The notes beneath the pieces were generated by a model. The model ran no database searches. It was not told the DNA's origin and saw only the letters and a list, made by a program, of their open reading frames with translations. A stretch of 64,000 bases of DNA from Candidatus Methylobacter titanis (GTDB taxonomy: Bacteria; Pseudomonadota; Gammaproteobacteria; Methylococcales; Methylomonadaceae): assembly GCA_029946125.1 (NCBI GenBank), contig JAQSDX010000010.1, forward strand, positions 1 through 64,000, given 5' to 3'. The translations under genes were made by a program, and so were the position numbers. Shown here piece after piece: positions 7,993 to 16,900 of the stretch; positions within the stretch are counted from its first letter, which is position 1, and every line of letters begins with the position of its first letter.

Positions 7993-8267
7993 TTATTGTG
8001 TGACCGGATTTTAAAGAAAAGCCCAACTCACTTAATTACTATTAATGCTGATCAGCAAGGATCGTCAGCTATACGAATCCATGTCGGTATGACGCCTACT
8101 TGAGGGGTTGCCAGTGTGGCTGATATTGTACATAATCCGGAATTGATAAGACGTTAATTGTCTTAATGTAGCGGAATAGAAAGAAATGGCGAAACACAAG
8201 TAATAAATATATTGCTGCGATATTATGCGGCGAAGCCTTTTTGATATTTTTTCAATAGGAGTCACCT
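7993..8267. other. Intergenic region, no gene seen
   Basis: Noncoding stretch before the DUF2892 gene. An AATAGGAG RBS-like sequence at 8252-8259 belongs to that gene. I see no other feature. Confidence 0.5.
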
Positions 8268-8684
8268 ATGTCTATATTTAATGCTGAAGATTCAACAAGA
8301 TCTAGCCTGGATCGCGTCCGTAGTTCCACCTCTGCCCATGTGAACGAAGAAATAGATCATCAAACAGATATAAATATTCACCGTTATAAAGGCAAAAGCA
8401 GGGCAGAAATTCTTGAGCGTATTCAAATGCTGGATAAGGAATGGGATATAGAGCGAGTGCTTGAGGTCAATGCCTCTACTTTAGCCCTATCCGGCCTGAT
8501 ACTTGGTTTAACCAAAAATCGAAAATGGCTATTCCTGCCCGGCATTGTTTTGCCGTTTCTTTTGCAGCATGGCTTGCAAGGATGGTGCCCTCCCTTACCC
8601 CTATTACGCTGGCTTGGTATCCGTACCCGGGGAGAAATCGACCGTGAAAAATACGCGCTTAAAGCCCGCCTGGAGAAAAGCTGA
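8268..8684 (+). CDS. DUF2892 family membrane protein
   Basis: 138 residues. The soluble N-terminal half ends in a helix, YKGKSRAEILERIQMLDKEW, followed by ERVLEVNASTLALSGLILGL, a hydrophobic hairpin (LFLPGIVLPFLLQHGLQGW), then PPLPLLRWLGIRTRGEID and a charged tail. The NAST-L-GL and LQGWCPPLP signatures are those of DUF2892 proteins, small inner-membrane proteins related to the transmembrane part of YgaP-type rhodaneses. The function is unknown. A clean AGGAG lies nine bases before the ATG. It is the last stress-type gene before the mobile region. Confidence 0.82.
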   Translation: MSIFNAEDSTRSSLDRVRSSTSAHVNEEIDHQTDINIHRYKGKSRAEILERIQMLDKEWDIERVLEVNASTLALSGLILGLTKNRKWLFLPGIVLPFLLQHGLQGWCPPLPLLRWLGIRTRGEIDREKYALKARLEKS

Positions 8685-8791
8685 GCTGAGTTGATTCTAT
8701 TTAGAACAAACTTTTGTTACAACGAATACTGCTAAAAACCTACCTGATAAGCAATAATCTTTAGCCAATTTGTAACAAATACATGTAGCGG

Positions 8792-9088
8792 CCTGCAAAC
8801 ATAATCCATAAGACCTGCAAACATCCGCTTTTTCGGCCCGAATTAACTGCCAATATCCGACCCCTTCGACCCGAATTAATTGCCAATGGGCCCACATTAT
8901 TTGCCAACAGCCTGCAAACATCGCTCAGGACCCACATTAAGTGCCAATAAAAAAATACAAGGCAACCTATTCTAGTTAATAGCGGTTTAGCTGCATATTC
9001 TGGCCCAACCTGAACACTCATTCTGGTTCAATCTGAACACCTATTCTGATTTAATTTGAACGCTGATTCTGGTTTCAAGCTGAACACT
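8792..9088. repeat. Three interleaved short-repeat families, possibly IS21-like terminus remnant
   Basis: (a) CCTGCAAACAT three times: 8792-8802, 8814-8824, 8911-8921. (b) Four copies of a 20-mer close to CGACCCGAATTAATTGCCAA: 8834-8853, 8867-8886, 8888-8907, 8928-8947. (c) Four units with an exact 23-bp period starting ATTCTG at 8997, 9020, 9043 and 9066, each containing a TGAACAC-like half. Arrays of short direct repeats of this size occur at the ends of IS21-family elements, where they bind transposase. No istA/istB is present here, so that reading is inference. Confidence 0.8.
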
Positions 9089-9108
9089 TTTTGGAGTTTT
9101 TCCAGAAT

Positions 9109-9155
9109 GGGGGTGTAAGCCCAAACCGCCGAAAATTCCAGCGAGTCTTTAGCAA
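9109..9155 (+). repeat. Left terminal inverted repeat of the Tn3-family transposon
   Basis: 47 bases starting GGGGGTGTAAGCCCAAACCG and ending CTTTAGCAA, only 15 bases before the tnpA stop codon. Identical to the complement of the right repeat over its first 31 bases, then about 12 of 16 with one base of length difference. Confidence 0.93.
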
Positions 9156-9170
9156 GCGTTATAGCCCCCA

Positions 9171-12100
9171 TCATTCCAACTCCAATTTGGCCACAATCGC
9201 ATCAAGGTCAATGCTCTGCCCGCTATCTCTGAAGGCATAGTGGCCGTTAAAATGAATATTCCGCCAGGCCGCTGGAGAGACTTTCTTGATGAGCGCCAAA
9301 ATTTTCAGTTTGGGGGACGCTTCATATTTGTCGAGTATCCGTGACAGGATAGCGGAATTATAATAAATGATCGCATTTGCGATTAGCCGTCCACATTCGT
9401 TACTGATCTCAATATCCAGATCCGTCCTGCCAGTGAGTTCCTTCTTGCCGCCAACCTGCGCGATTGCTGCTCGCAGTTGGTAATAGGATTCAATCCGGTT
9501 TTGCGAACGATGCGAGTTGCGCTCGATTTGTGGGTCTCGCAGGTAACGCAATGTGTAGATGCTGCGGATCAGCTTATCGAACTCGAAGACCCCGCTACGG
9601 GTGGGGTTCGATTGCGTGTAGGTACATAATTTCCGAATCAGCGTGCTTTGGGTCATCTCCTTGATCCCCAGAGTGGCCACGATCTGGTCGATATTGGATT
9701 TCTCGTCTTGAACCGCCTGCAAGTCGATACTCCCAACAGGCTGAATCAGGCATTTCTCGTATTGCACAGGATCACCGCAGCAATAAAGATGCTTCAATTG
9801 CACATCAAGGTTAGTGAAACGCGGTTCGAACCGCAATCCGAACCAGTACGTGATTGCGAAATTGGCCTTGTTAACGCTATGCATGTCACCGGTAATCACC
9901 ATTGGTACGATGTCGGATGTATTCTGGTACCAGATGTCGAAAACAAAATGGGCTTCAAATTCATGGGCGCCGATCAGCCCCCCATTCACAGGCACATGGT
10001 TACATAGCATGGTGTAGGCCACCACGCCTTTCCCCCGGCCAAAATATTTTCTGGAATGCCGCGCTTTGATGGTGGGGTGTTCGACCCCAAGTTTTTGCCC
10101 ATCAACAGCACCGTACAATACCCCCAGATCGAACGAGTAATGTGGAAAAATAGACAGCCCTGCAATAGCATTGCTGATGGCGTCGTTTGCTTTTTTCAGA
10201 GTAGCCCGCCGTAAGTATTGCTGATGCGTGGTCTCCAGGATGTGATAGGGAATATCGCTGGTCTGTGCCATTTTTAGATTGCCGTAATTCATCGCTTGAG
10301 CAATGATGACCGCAAACAGACTGTCCTTGTCGGCGATTTGCTTGGCGTAGCGCGGCTGCAACGGCGTCATTGCCGACAAAAAGTGGCATTGCTCATTAAC
10401 AAAACGAAGTACATCGGCAACATTGCAGAAGCCCAGCTTGCTGTAAAAACTTTCCTGGAGTGCTTTATCGTTGCTGGCCTTGTATTTATGCCATGTGAGT
10501 GTTTTGAGCTGACTATCGTATTCAAGGTGTTTTAGCTTTCCTTGGCGGAGCTCGCTGTCGAATGCCAGCCAAAGGCTATGAAGTTCATCGGTCAAGACTT
10601 TAAGTTGAGCTTCTATGGGCTGACGTACCCAGGGAATGTCTAGCTGCTGAAGCACCGTCGGCATCTTCTCCAGGGAAACGAGTTCATGCGTGAAACATTG
10701 GTGCTGGACGCTATCTGCCAGGTAGAGCTCACCTGACTTGAAGCGTTTCCTGATTTGCCTATAAATCCAAAATTCGTACCGGTCAGCCTGCACACCCGTG
10801 GCTTTTCCTTGCGCATCAATGCTCAGCAGATAGCGTCGCAATCGCGGCGAGACAGTCTTTTCTAAGCACTCGGTCAGCGGTTGCAGCGACAAGCGTTGTT
10901 GTTTGGCAAACACGCCATTCATTAAAGTTAGCGCCGCCAACCACGGGTTATCCGGCACCGTACTGGCAAAATCGAGTGCGCAGTAAAGCGGACGCAAGTG
11001 CTTACGACAATGAGCAGACAACTGTTCCACCACTTGCCACCGCAATTCCATTTTATTCAACGGTTTCTCGCACAAGCGTTGACCAGTGATTTGTAATGTA
11101 TCTTTAGGCATGATGGCAAAGGCCTGCTGGCGGACTTCGCCGAAAGCGGTGGCGTCGATTACCTGCTCATCGACATAGATCAGCAACAAGCGCCCAATCT
11201 GAGAGGTTTCCTGTTGTCGATTAGACTGTTGTTGGGCAATGAGCTTATTCGCCTTATGTTTGGTGTCGTCTTCGAGCTGCTTCATTCGGTATCCCAAGGC
11301 GTCAACCAGATTATCAGTCAGTTGCCGGTAGCGAAGCCAGACGTAACATAATAAGTATAGATGGGTCTGTTCCTGCTTCAGGCGGCGAAGATCGTAGATC
11401 GTGTAAAAGTGCGCGAGACTCGCGTAATAGTTAAGGTTCTGCTGAGAAATTGCCAATTTTGGCAAGAGCGCTTTAGCCCGTTGATATAAGGGTTCCAAGG
11501 CGGTGCGCTTCTGCCGCTCCAAAACCATCATGCGGTAACCAAAGTGTTTGGCGTCTTGTTTGAGAGCGGCCAATCCGGATAAAGTATCATCGCGCACAAG
11601 AAGTTGCTGGAGCGCTGTTTTTGCTGAATCGTCTAGCATCTCGGTGAGCAACACGCCCAGTCGCTTACGTTCGTTGGACAGTGTTTCGCTGATGAGAGAC
11701 TGCAACGTCGTATAGCCTGGTCGAACGATCTTCTGATCATTTAAATAGGCAATAAGCTTTACCAAGATAAAACTGGGTGTGACATCGCGAGAGACAACCT
11801 GAGTAGCTCGTTCGACAAGTGACGGTAAAAAATCCGCCGCCCATAGACGATAGCCAAACAAGTTAACGATCAATACCCGTTGTGCGTAATATTCATGCTT
11901 GGTAATCGGTACCGGAAGAAAGGCCAAATCATTAAAGTAGCGTGTCAGGATAAAAGTACAGTCATCTTCCACTTCATCCCAGGAAAATTGGAAGAAGGCC
12001 TGTTTGGCCTTGAAATAACCAATTTGCAATGCGCAGTAAACTTGAGCATGCACACTCCGTTGGTCGAGTACCAGTGCCAGCTCCTGTTCGGTGAAGATAA

Positions 12101-12200
12101 AATATTCCATACGTTGACTGTCGTCAAAATCAGGCAGCCCATACAAGGCGAATTGCTCTTGGCTTGACAGTATGTTAAGTCTTTCGCTTTTAGTCAGCAT
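9171..12200 (-). CDS. tnpA: Tn3-family transposase with DUF4158 N terminus
   Basis: 1009 residues, the usual Tn3 TnpA length. The N-terminal ~160 residues (KSERLNILSSQEQFALYGLP, then FILTRYF) form the DUF4158 DNA-binding region. The C-terminal ~400 residues are the DDE catalytic domain. First Asp is in GAVDGQKLGVEH, second in MVITGDMHSVNKANF, and the Glu is in QNRIESYYQLRAAI. It catalyses replicative transposition by binding the terminal inverted repeats, the nearer of which abuts its stop codon. The frame is intact with no frameshift, so the element may still be active. It is transcribed away from the recombinase gene across a 137-base intergenic region that should hold the resolution site. 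Confidence 0.95.
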   Translation of the reverse strand: MLTKSERLNILSSQEQFALYGLPDFDDSQRMEYFIFTEQELALVLDQRSVHAQVYCALQIGYFKAKQAFFQFSWDEVEDDCTFILTRYFNDLAFLPVPITKHEYYAQRVLIVNLFGYRLWAADFLPSLVERATQVVSRDVTPSFILVKLIAYLNDQKIVRPGYTTLQSLISETLSNERKRLGVLLTEMLDDSAKTALQQLLVRDDTLSGLAALKQDAKHFGYRMMVLERQKRTALEPLYQRAKALLPKLAISQQNLNYYASLAHFYTIYDLRRLKQEQTHLYLLCYVWLRYRQLTDNLVDALGYRMKQLEDDTKHKANKLIAQQQSNRQQETSQIGRLLLIYVDEQVIDATAFGEVRQQAFAIMPKDTLQITGQRLCEKPLNKMELRWQVVEQLSAHCRKHLRPLYCALDFASTVPDNPWLAALTLMNGVFAKQQRLSLQPLTECLEKTVSPRLRRYLLSIDAQGKATGVQADRYEFWIYRQIRKRFKSGELYLADSVQHQCFTHELVSLEKMPTVLQQLDIPWVRQPIEAQLKVLTDELHSLWLAFDSELRQGKLKHLEYDSQLKTLTWHKYKASNDKALQESFYSKLGFCNVADVLRFVNEQCHFLSAMTPLQPRYAKQIADKDSLFAVIIAQAMNYGNLKMAQTSDIPYHILETTHQQYLRRATLKKANDAISNAIAGLSIFPHYSFDLGVLYGAVDGQKLGVEHPTIKARHSRKYFGRGKGVVAYTMLCNHVPVNGGLIGAHEFEAHFVFDIWYQNTSDIVPMVITGDMHSVNKANFAITYWFGLRFEPRFTNLDVQLKHLYCCGDPVQYEKCLIQPVGSIDLQAVQDEKSNIDQIVATLGIKEMTQSTLIRKLCTYTQSNPTRSGVFEFDKLIRSIYTLRYLRDPQIERNSHRSQNRIESYYQLRAAIAQVGGKKELTGRTDLDIEISNECGRLIANAIIYYNSAILSRILDKYEASPKLKILALIKKVSPAAWRNIHFNGHYAFRDSGQSIDLDAIVAKLELE

Positions 12201-12337
12201 AGATCACATGCAAATTGTATATGTAAAAACGAGCGTTAATATAGCATCATAATGACCATGTGAAATATAATGAAAGAGCTGTCCATTTTGGATTGTTTTA
12301 CGGTATATTTTAGGTTAAAACTTAACAGGCACTATTT
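12201..12337. promoter_or_regulatory. Candidate res site / divergent promoters between tnpA and recombinase
   Basis: AT-rich 137-base region between divergent transposition genes, the standard position of the res site and both promoters in Tn3-type elements. An imperfectly spaced palindrome GTTAAAACTTAAC lies at 12314-12326, 12 bases before the recombinase ATG, and could be a recombinase subsite. I could not align a full three-subsite res. Confidence 0.45.
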
Positions 12338-12961
12338 ATGGGGAAAATCGTCGCTTATTTGCGTGCTTCTACCGACAAGCAAGACTTGAATCACCAAAAG
12401 CTGGAAATTTTGGAATTTGCGCGGAAAAAGGAGATACGTATTGATGAATTTGTCGAGATCACAATCTCATCGCGCAAAACCAGCAAACAACGCCGGATAG
12501 ATGAATTGGTGGGAATGCTGACCGAGACCGATACGCTGGTAGTCACAGAGCTCAGTCGACTGGGACGCAGTACAGCAGAGGTCATCGCGTTAATCAATGC
12601 CCTTGTTCTACGCAATATCCGCGTCATTACGATCAAGCAAAATCTGGATATTGCGAATCAGGATATGAATTCCAAGATCATTGTTACGCTGTTCTCGTTG
12701 TTCGGCGAATTGGAGAGGGATTTGATCAGTTTGCGCACCAAAGAAGCTTTAGCTGCAAAAAAGGCGGGGGGTCAACAACTCGGCAAGCCAAAAGGTACAT
12801 TACAGAAAAGTAAATTCGACAATAGTCTGGATCGTATCAAGGAATTGCTCGGATATGGCCTTTCCGTCAGGAAGATTGCAAAAGTGTTGGGCTACTCAAG
12901 TCACATCGCCCTCAATACTTATATCAACAAACGCGGTTTACAGCAGTCGATTAAGAGTTAG
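12338..12961 (+). CDS. Serine recombinase (resolvase/invertase family)
   Basis: 207 residues. The N-terminal catalytic domain begins GKIVAYLRASTDKQDLNHQ with the nucleophile Ser11 in the RxS motif. Further conserved arginines lie in VTELSRLGRSTAEVIALIN, and the E-helix LFSLFGELERDLISLRTKEA follows. A C-terminal helix-turn-helix (GYGLSVRKIAKVLGYSS) binds DNA. It would resolve the cointegrate made by TnpA by site-specific recombination at res. It is divergent from tnpA. The family also includes invertases, so resolvase activity is inferred from context. Confidence 0.9.
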   Translation: MGKIVAYLRASTDKQDLNHQKLEILEFARKKEIRIDEFVEITISSRKTSKQRRIDELVGMLTETDTLVVTELSRLGRSTAEVIALINALVLRNIRVITIKQNLDIANQDMNSKIIVTLFSLFGELERDLISLRTKEALAAKKAGGQQLGKPKGTLQKSKFDNSLDRIKELLGYGLSVRKIAKVLGYSSHIALNTYINKRGLQQSIKS

Positions 12962-13682
12962 TCTAAATTCAGTGTTGATGCGATTGCAGGCGAATTGGCA
13001 CTGGTTGTGACTTTATTGCTCCGGCCCCGTGAAGTTTGAATATATTCACCAATGCTTTGTCTGAAGACCAATAAATACGCTGTCTGTGGCATTGTTTGCC
13101 TGGAAAAAATTAAAACTTCAGGTTGCCGGATCTATAGTTGTAACTTTGCAATCGGTAATATTTTAAAATAGTCAGGGAGTTTACATTGATGATATATATT
13201 TTTGAAAGGCATTGATCGGCCAGACACCAGCCGGTGACTGAATGTTGCTCAAGGGTGCGTTTGGGTCGATTGCATTCAGTGACGACTGGCCGCTTTCAGG
13301 AATCGGACGCTCATTGACCGCTTTCCTGCGATGAATCTGAAGAGAAGACGGTCCCTTGGCGACCCTAAAGAGACACTCGCTTCTTTAAAGCAATGGCAGA
13401 TTCAATGTATAAAGCAGTCATTCAACGAAAGATGCACTCTCGTGCCATCAGTCAAATAATAAAGCCAAATACGACTACAACAAACAGTAAATTACGTAGG
13501 CTAAGCCAAAAGCTAAAAACTCCCTCATCGTATTTGATTTCGACTATGGTTTCGTTAACGATACCCTGAACGGGCTTTCTTATCAGTTTGTTTAGAGCTC
13601 GATTATGTTGATCTATCGAAGCGTAAAAAAGCCTAGAACCCTAACTACAAACAGACATAAGGCAACGTGTAGAAAAGTTTGA
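12962..13682. other. Noncoding spacer inside the transposon
   Basis: About 720 bases with no convincing gene between the recombinase and the cytochrome c stop. Around 13225-13330 are repeated fragments of the type GACTGGCCGCTTTCAGG and ATTGACCGCTTTCCTGCG. These look like degraded repeat DNA and suggest decayed sequence or an older junction between the transposition module and the cargo. No terminator with a T-tract is obvious for the cytochrome c gene. Confidence 0.45.
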
Positions 13683-13988
13683 TCATTTTTTGCTCAAAAC
13701 CCACTGCACCAGTTTTTTTGCTTCTTCTGGCGTTACTGAATTTGGCGGCATCGGAATCTGGCCCCAAACACCACCACCGCCTTTAATCACCTTCTGGGCG
13801 AGTTGATCGACAATATTTTGTCCCGCATATTTCGCGGCAACATCCTTGTAGGCTGGACCGAGGACCTTCTTATCCACAGCGTGGCAGCCTAGGCAACCTT
13901 TACTTTGAGCGAGTGCTTCGTCGGCTTGCGCCGCTTCCGCTACGAGTACGAGGCTTACGAGCAGTGCGGTTATTGTGGCTAGTTTCAT
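13683..13988 (-). CDS. Class I cytochrome c (c-551/c-552 type), periplasmic
   Basis: 101 residues with a 22-residue Sec signal (MKLATITALLVSLVLVAEAAQA). One haem-binding CLGCH lies at about residue 32, and the distal Met ligand is in IPMPPNSV near residue 80. The C-terminal helix VTPEEAKKLVQWVLSKK completes a c-551-type fold. It would carry single electrons in the periplasm. A good AGGAG precedes the ATG. The first 89 bases overlap, in another frame, the 3' end of the long fusion gene upstream, so the two are one operon and translation may be coupled. The pairing suggests it accepts electrons from, or works beside, the membrane flavoprotein; that is inference. Confidence 0.92.
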   Translation of the reverse strand: MKLATITALLVSLVLVAEAAQADEALAQSKGCLGCHAVDKKVLGPAYKDVAAKYAGQNIVDQLAQKVIKGGGGVWGQIPMPPNSVTPEEAKKLVQWVLSKK

Positions 13989-16900
13989 TAGACTCTCCTG
14001 ATGGATTATGTGTAGGGGGGGTAGCGTCCGTTGGCGTGGTTTCTATCGAATTAAAGGACTCGATAGCCTGTTTCACCAGATCGTGATCCAGCGTGTAGAC
14101 GGGTGATTCTGCGTTGGTCTCGGTTGTGAGCGGTTTGAATATCCAAGCGCCCTTGGCGGAATTTCGAACAGATTCGGCAATGATTAGCGCTTGAGCTTGA
14201 TTTCGGCAAGAAGCCTCTAGGCGCATGGCCTCGTCAACGGCTTGACCGATCAGCGAGTAACTCATCTTTAATGATGATCCAAAATTACCCTCCATCACAG
14301 TCCCCGAGGCTAAGCCGAAACAGCCGATGGCATTGGTGTATAACGGATGGTCGCGGCCACGTATTTGTGCCAGGCCTTGCAAGGCATCCAGAGCGGATGC
14401 GATGGCTGCGTCAGCCTGCTCTGGGTTAAAATACGCAACAATCGAATCGCCAATATAGTCTGCTACCTGTCCACCGTGATCTATCACACAACTGGAAACG
14501 ATTTCGAAGAATTCCTGGATTAGTTCCGATACATTTTCGGTGGAAAACTGATTAGATATTTTAGAGAGTCCAGAGATACTGGCGTTCAGCACTAGTCGCT
14601 CACTTCGCTTAACCGGTACTGTGAGAGGATTGATCCCTTCGGTGAGAAGTTTCAACACGGATGGTTGAGTGTAGCGACCAATAATGTGATGGGATTGCGC
14701 GATAGTGCGGAGCATCATGCGAATGGACTGTAGCAGCACGCCACTCTCTTCGTTCAGGCATACTGTGCGCATACCCCAATCCGTAAAAAGACGATCTGGC
14801 AGACCGTACTCCACACTCAAGATGGTCATATCCCGGTGACGAGGGTCGATTCGGATTTTTTCCAGAAGCTGATCCAGGACGGCTTCTGGGCCCTCGAGTA
14901 TCTGGAAAAAATACTCATGTACCGAGATCAATACACCTGTCAAGCCTAAGCGATCGTTATTCAAGCTCGACAGCCGACCTAGTTCGGCGATTTCTTCGTC
15001 TGTGAAGTGAGCATGCATAGTACTGACATACATCAATCGCTTGATACCCTCTGACTGCTCCGACGTTAGACGATCCTTCACCAGATGCTGCAGAGCCTTG
15101 TTCATCAATCCCGATCCCTTAGTCAGCACCTTGAAATCACTCTGGGCGAGCACCGTCAACTCGGTTGGGGTAATGCAACGCACCGTTTCCGCTCTGCGGT
15201 TGAGATAATTCTGAACAATTTCGCCGAAGTAATCTCCGGTTCCCACTTCACCCACTTTGAGCCCGTCTTTAATGATTTCTAGTCGGCCTGATTCAACCAC
15301 ATAGGCCATCTCAGCCTCATCACCCTGGCGATAGATTTCGTCGCCCTTGGCAAAACGCACCTTTTGCAAGCGAGCCTGAGGCGCGTGAGCCAGTACCGCT
15401 ATGTCGCTTCTGAAGGGAATAACCATTGCCCAGTCGATCATTATGCGCAGGTTCTTTTCAAGTCCCGGCATGGCGAGCAGTTGGCTAAGCCGAGAAAGAA
15501 ACCAAGCTATACGACCGCTGAAGGTAAAGAACTTTACATCACAAAACGAGTGAAAGCCGATGGCATAAGAGGTCAACTGTCTATAGCGCGGTCTGTAGGG
15601 ACGGGGTGAGTAACCTTGAGTCACAGCCCATGCATTATATCCGGCTGTCTCGCCTACTTTCTCCCAATCGGCTGCCGTCAGGTAGGACTGATCAACGCTG
15701 GTCGTGTTAGGACCTGCAATCCATAGATGCGGGTGTCCCGCAAGAGCCAAATTAACGGATGTCGTCAGCGGCAAGTTCAATCCACATGTACCCTGAAGCA
15801 CCAGCACCGGCATGGTGAAACATGCGTTTATAGTCATACCCACTGGCCGATCTTCACGCGCTTTTAGGAGTATTCCGTCTTCGGCTATACTCGAAACTGC
15901 AACCCCCTTGTGCAGAGTTACACCGGCTTTTTCCAGGCAAGTATCCCGCAAAAAGAGGTGCTGTATCTCGAAATCCGAGTGCTTGTAGTTGGCTTCCTCG
16001 TAAAGGTGCACTTTCCATCCGACATTCTGAAGTACCGGATAGTTATGCTCCATGGCTCTCAGCATTTGACATACTTCGGCAGCCACACTGCATGCCAATT
16101 CCCCTGAACCAACGACGGCAACGTTGAGCAGTCGCGCTCGCTCTACGGGATCTTCTGTAAACTCAGCTTGTTCAACCAATTCCAATAAGCATTTGCGGAT
16201 ATGCAAAGCGTCGCCTACCGAGTCGATGGGCATAGCGTAGGAAAGCATCCCTGGAATCGATGTCGTATTGGGTTTTACCGTCGGCGCCAGAACAAGCTCC
16301 GTGTAAGGCAGTGTAATACGTTCGCCGTTGGGTCTTCGTGCTTGAATTTGCAGGTTATCTACGTCAATGGCATCGAGTCGCGCGACTACGACGTTAACCT
16401 TAGGGATAATGCGGCGGATGGGATTGACGACATTACTGGGCTGCACGCTGCCGCCTATCACCTCCGGCAATAGCGGATTCAGTACGAAGTTAGAGCTGTC
16501 ATGAAGTAGGGTAACCTTAACGTTGGTATAAGATCCGATCAGTCGCGCTATCTCCATGGCTGCATGCAGGGCCGCAAAACCACCGCCGACCACAAGTATT
16601 TCTGCAGCGTTATCGCGAGGCTCGGGTCGATGCCAATAACCGGCGGAATTAATGAAGCATGACAGCATGACACCATAGAACAGGATGTGTTCGGTGAGGG
16701 TTTCCGGTAGCAAACTGGCAAAAAGTATGAATGCGGTCAATAAAAATAGTGACAATGGCCGCAACAAGACGCCTGCAATCATTAATAGTCCGACCGAAAC
16801 TTCGACCAGTGCCATAACCAGAGAAAAGACCTCCGGCGCGGCAGACAGTATCGGCACCTGGTAGGTATTGATGATACTCACCGCCAGATTCGGCTGCAGG

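Noticed and set aside
8697-9021. Two minus-strand frames with repeated WQLIRxE or LAVNSGR peptides
   Set aside because: They are read from the short DNA repeats and have no RBS; repeats explain the peptide periodicity.
8792-9088. CRISPR array
   Set aside because: Repeats are too short and vary in spacing; the 23-bp family has no unique spacers between repeats.
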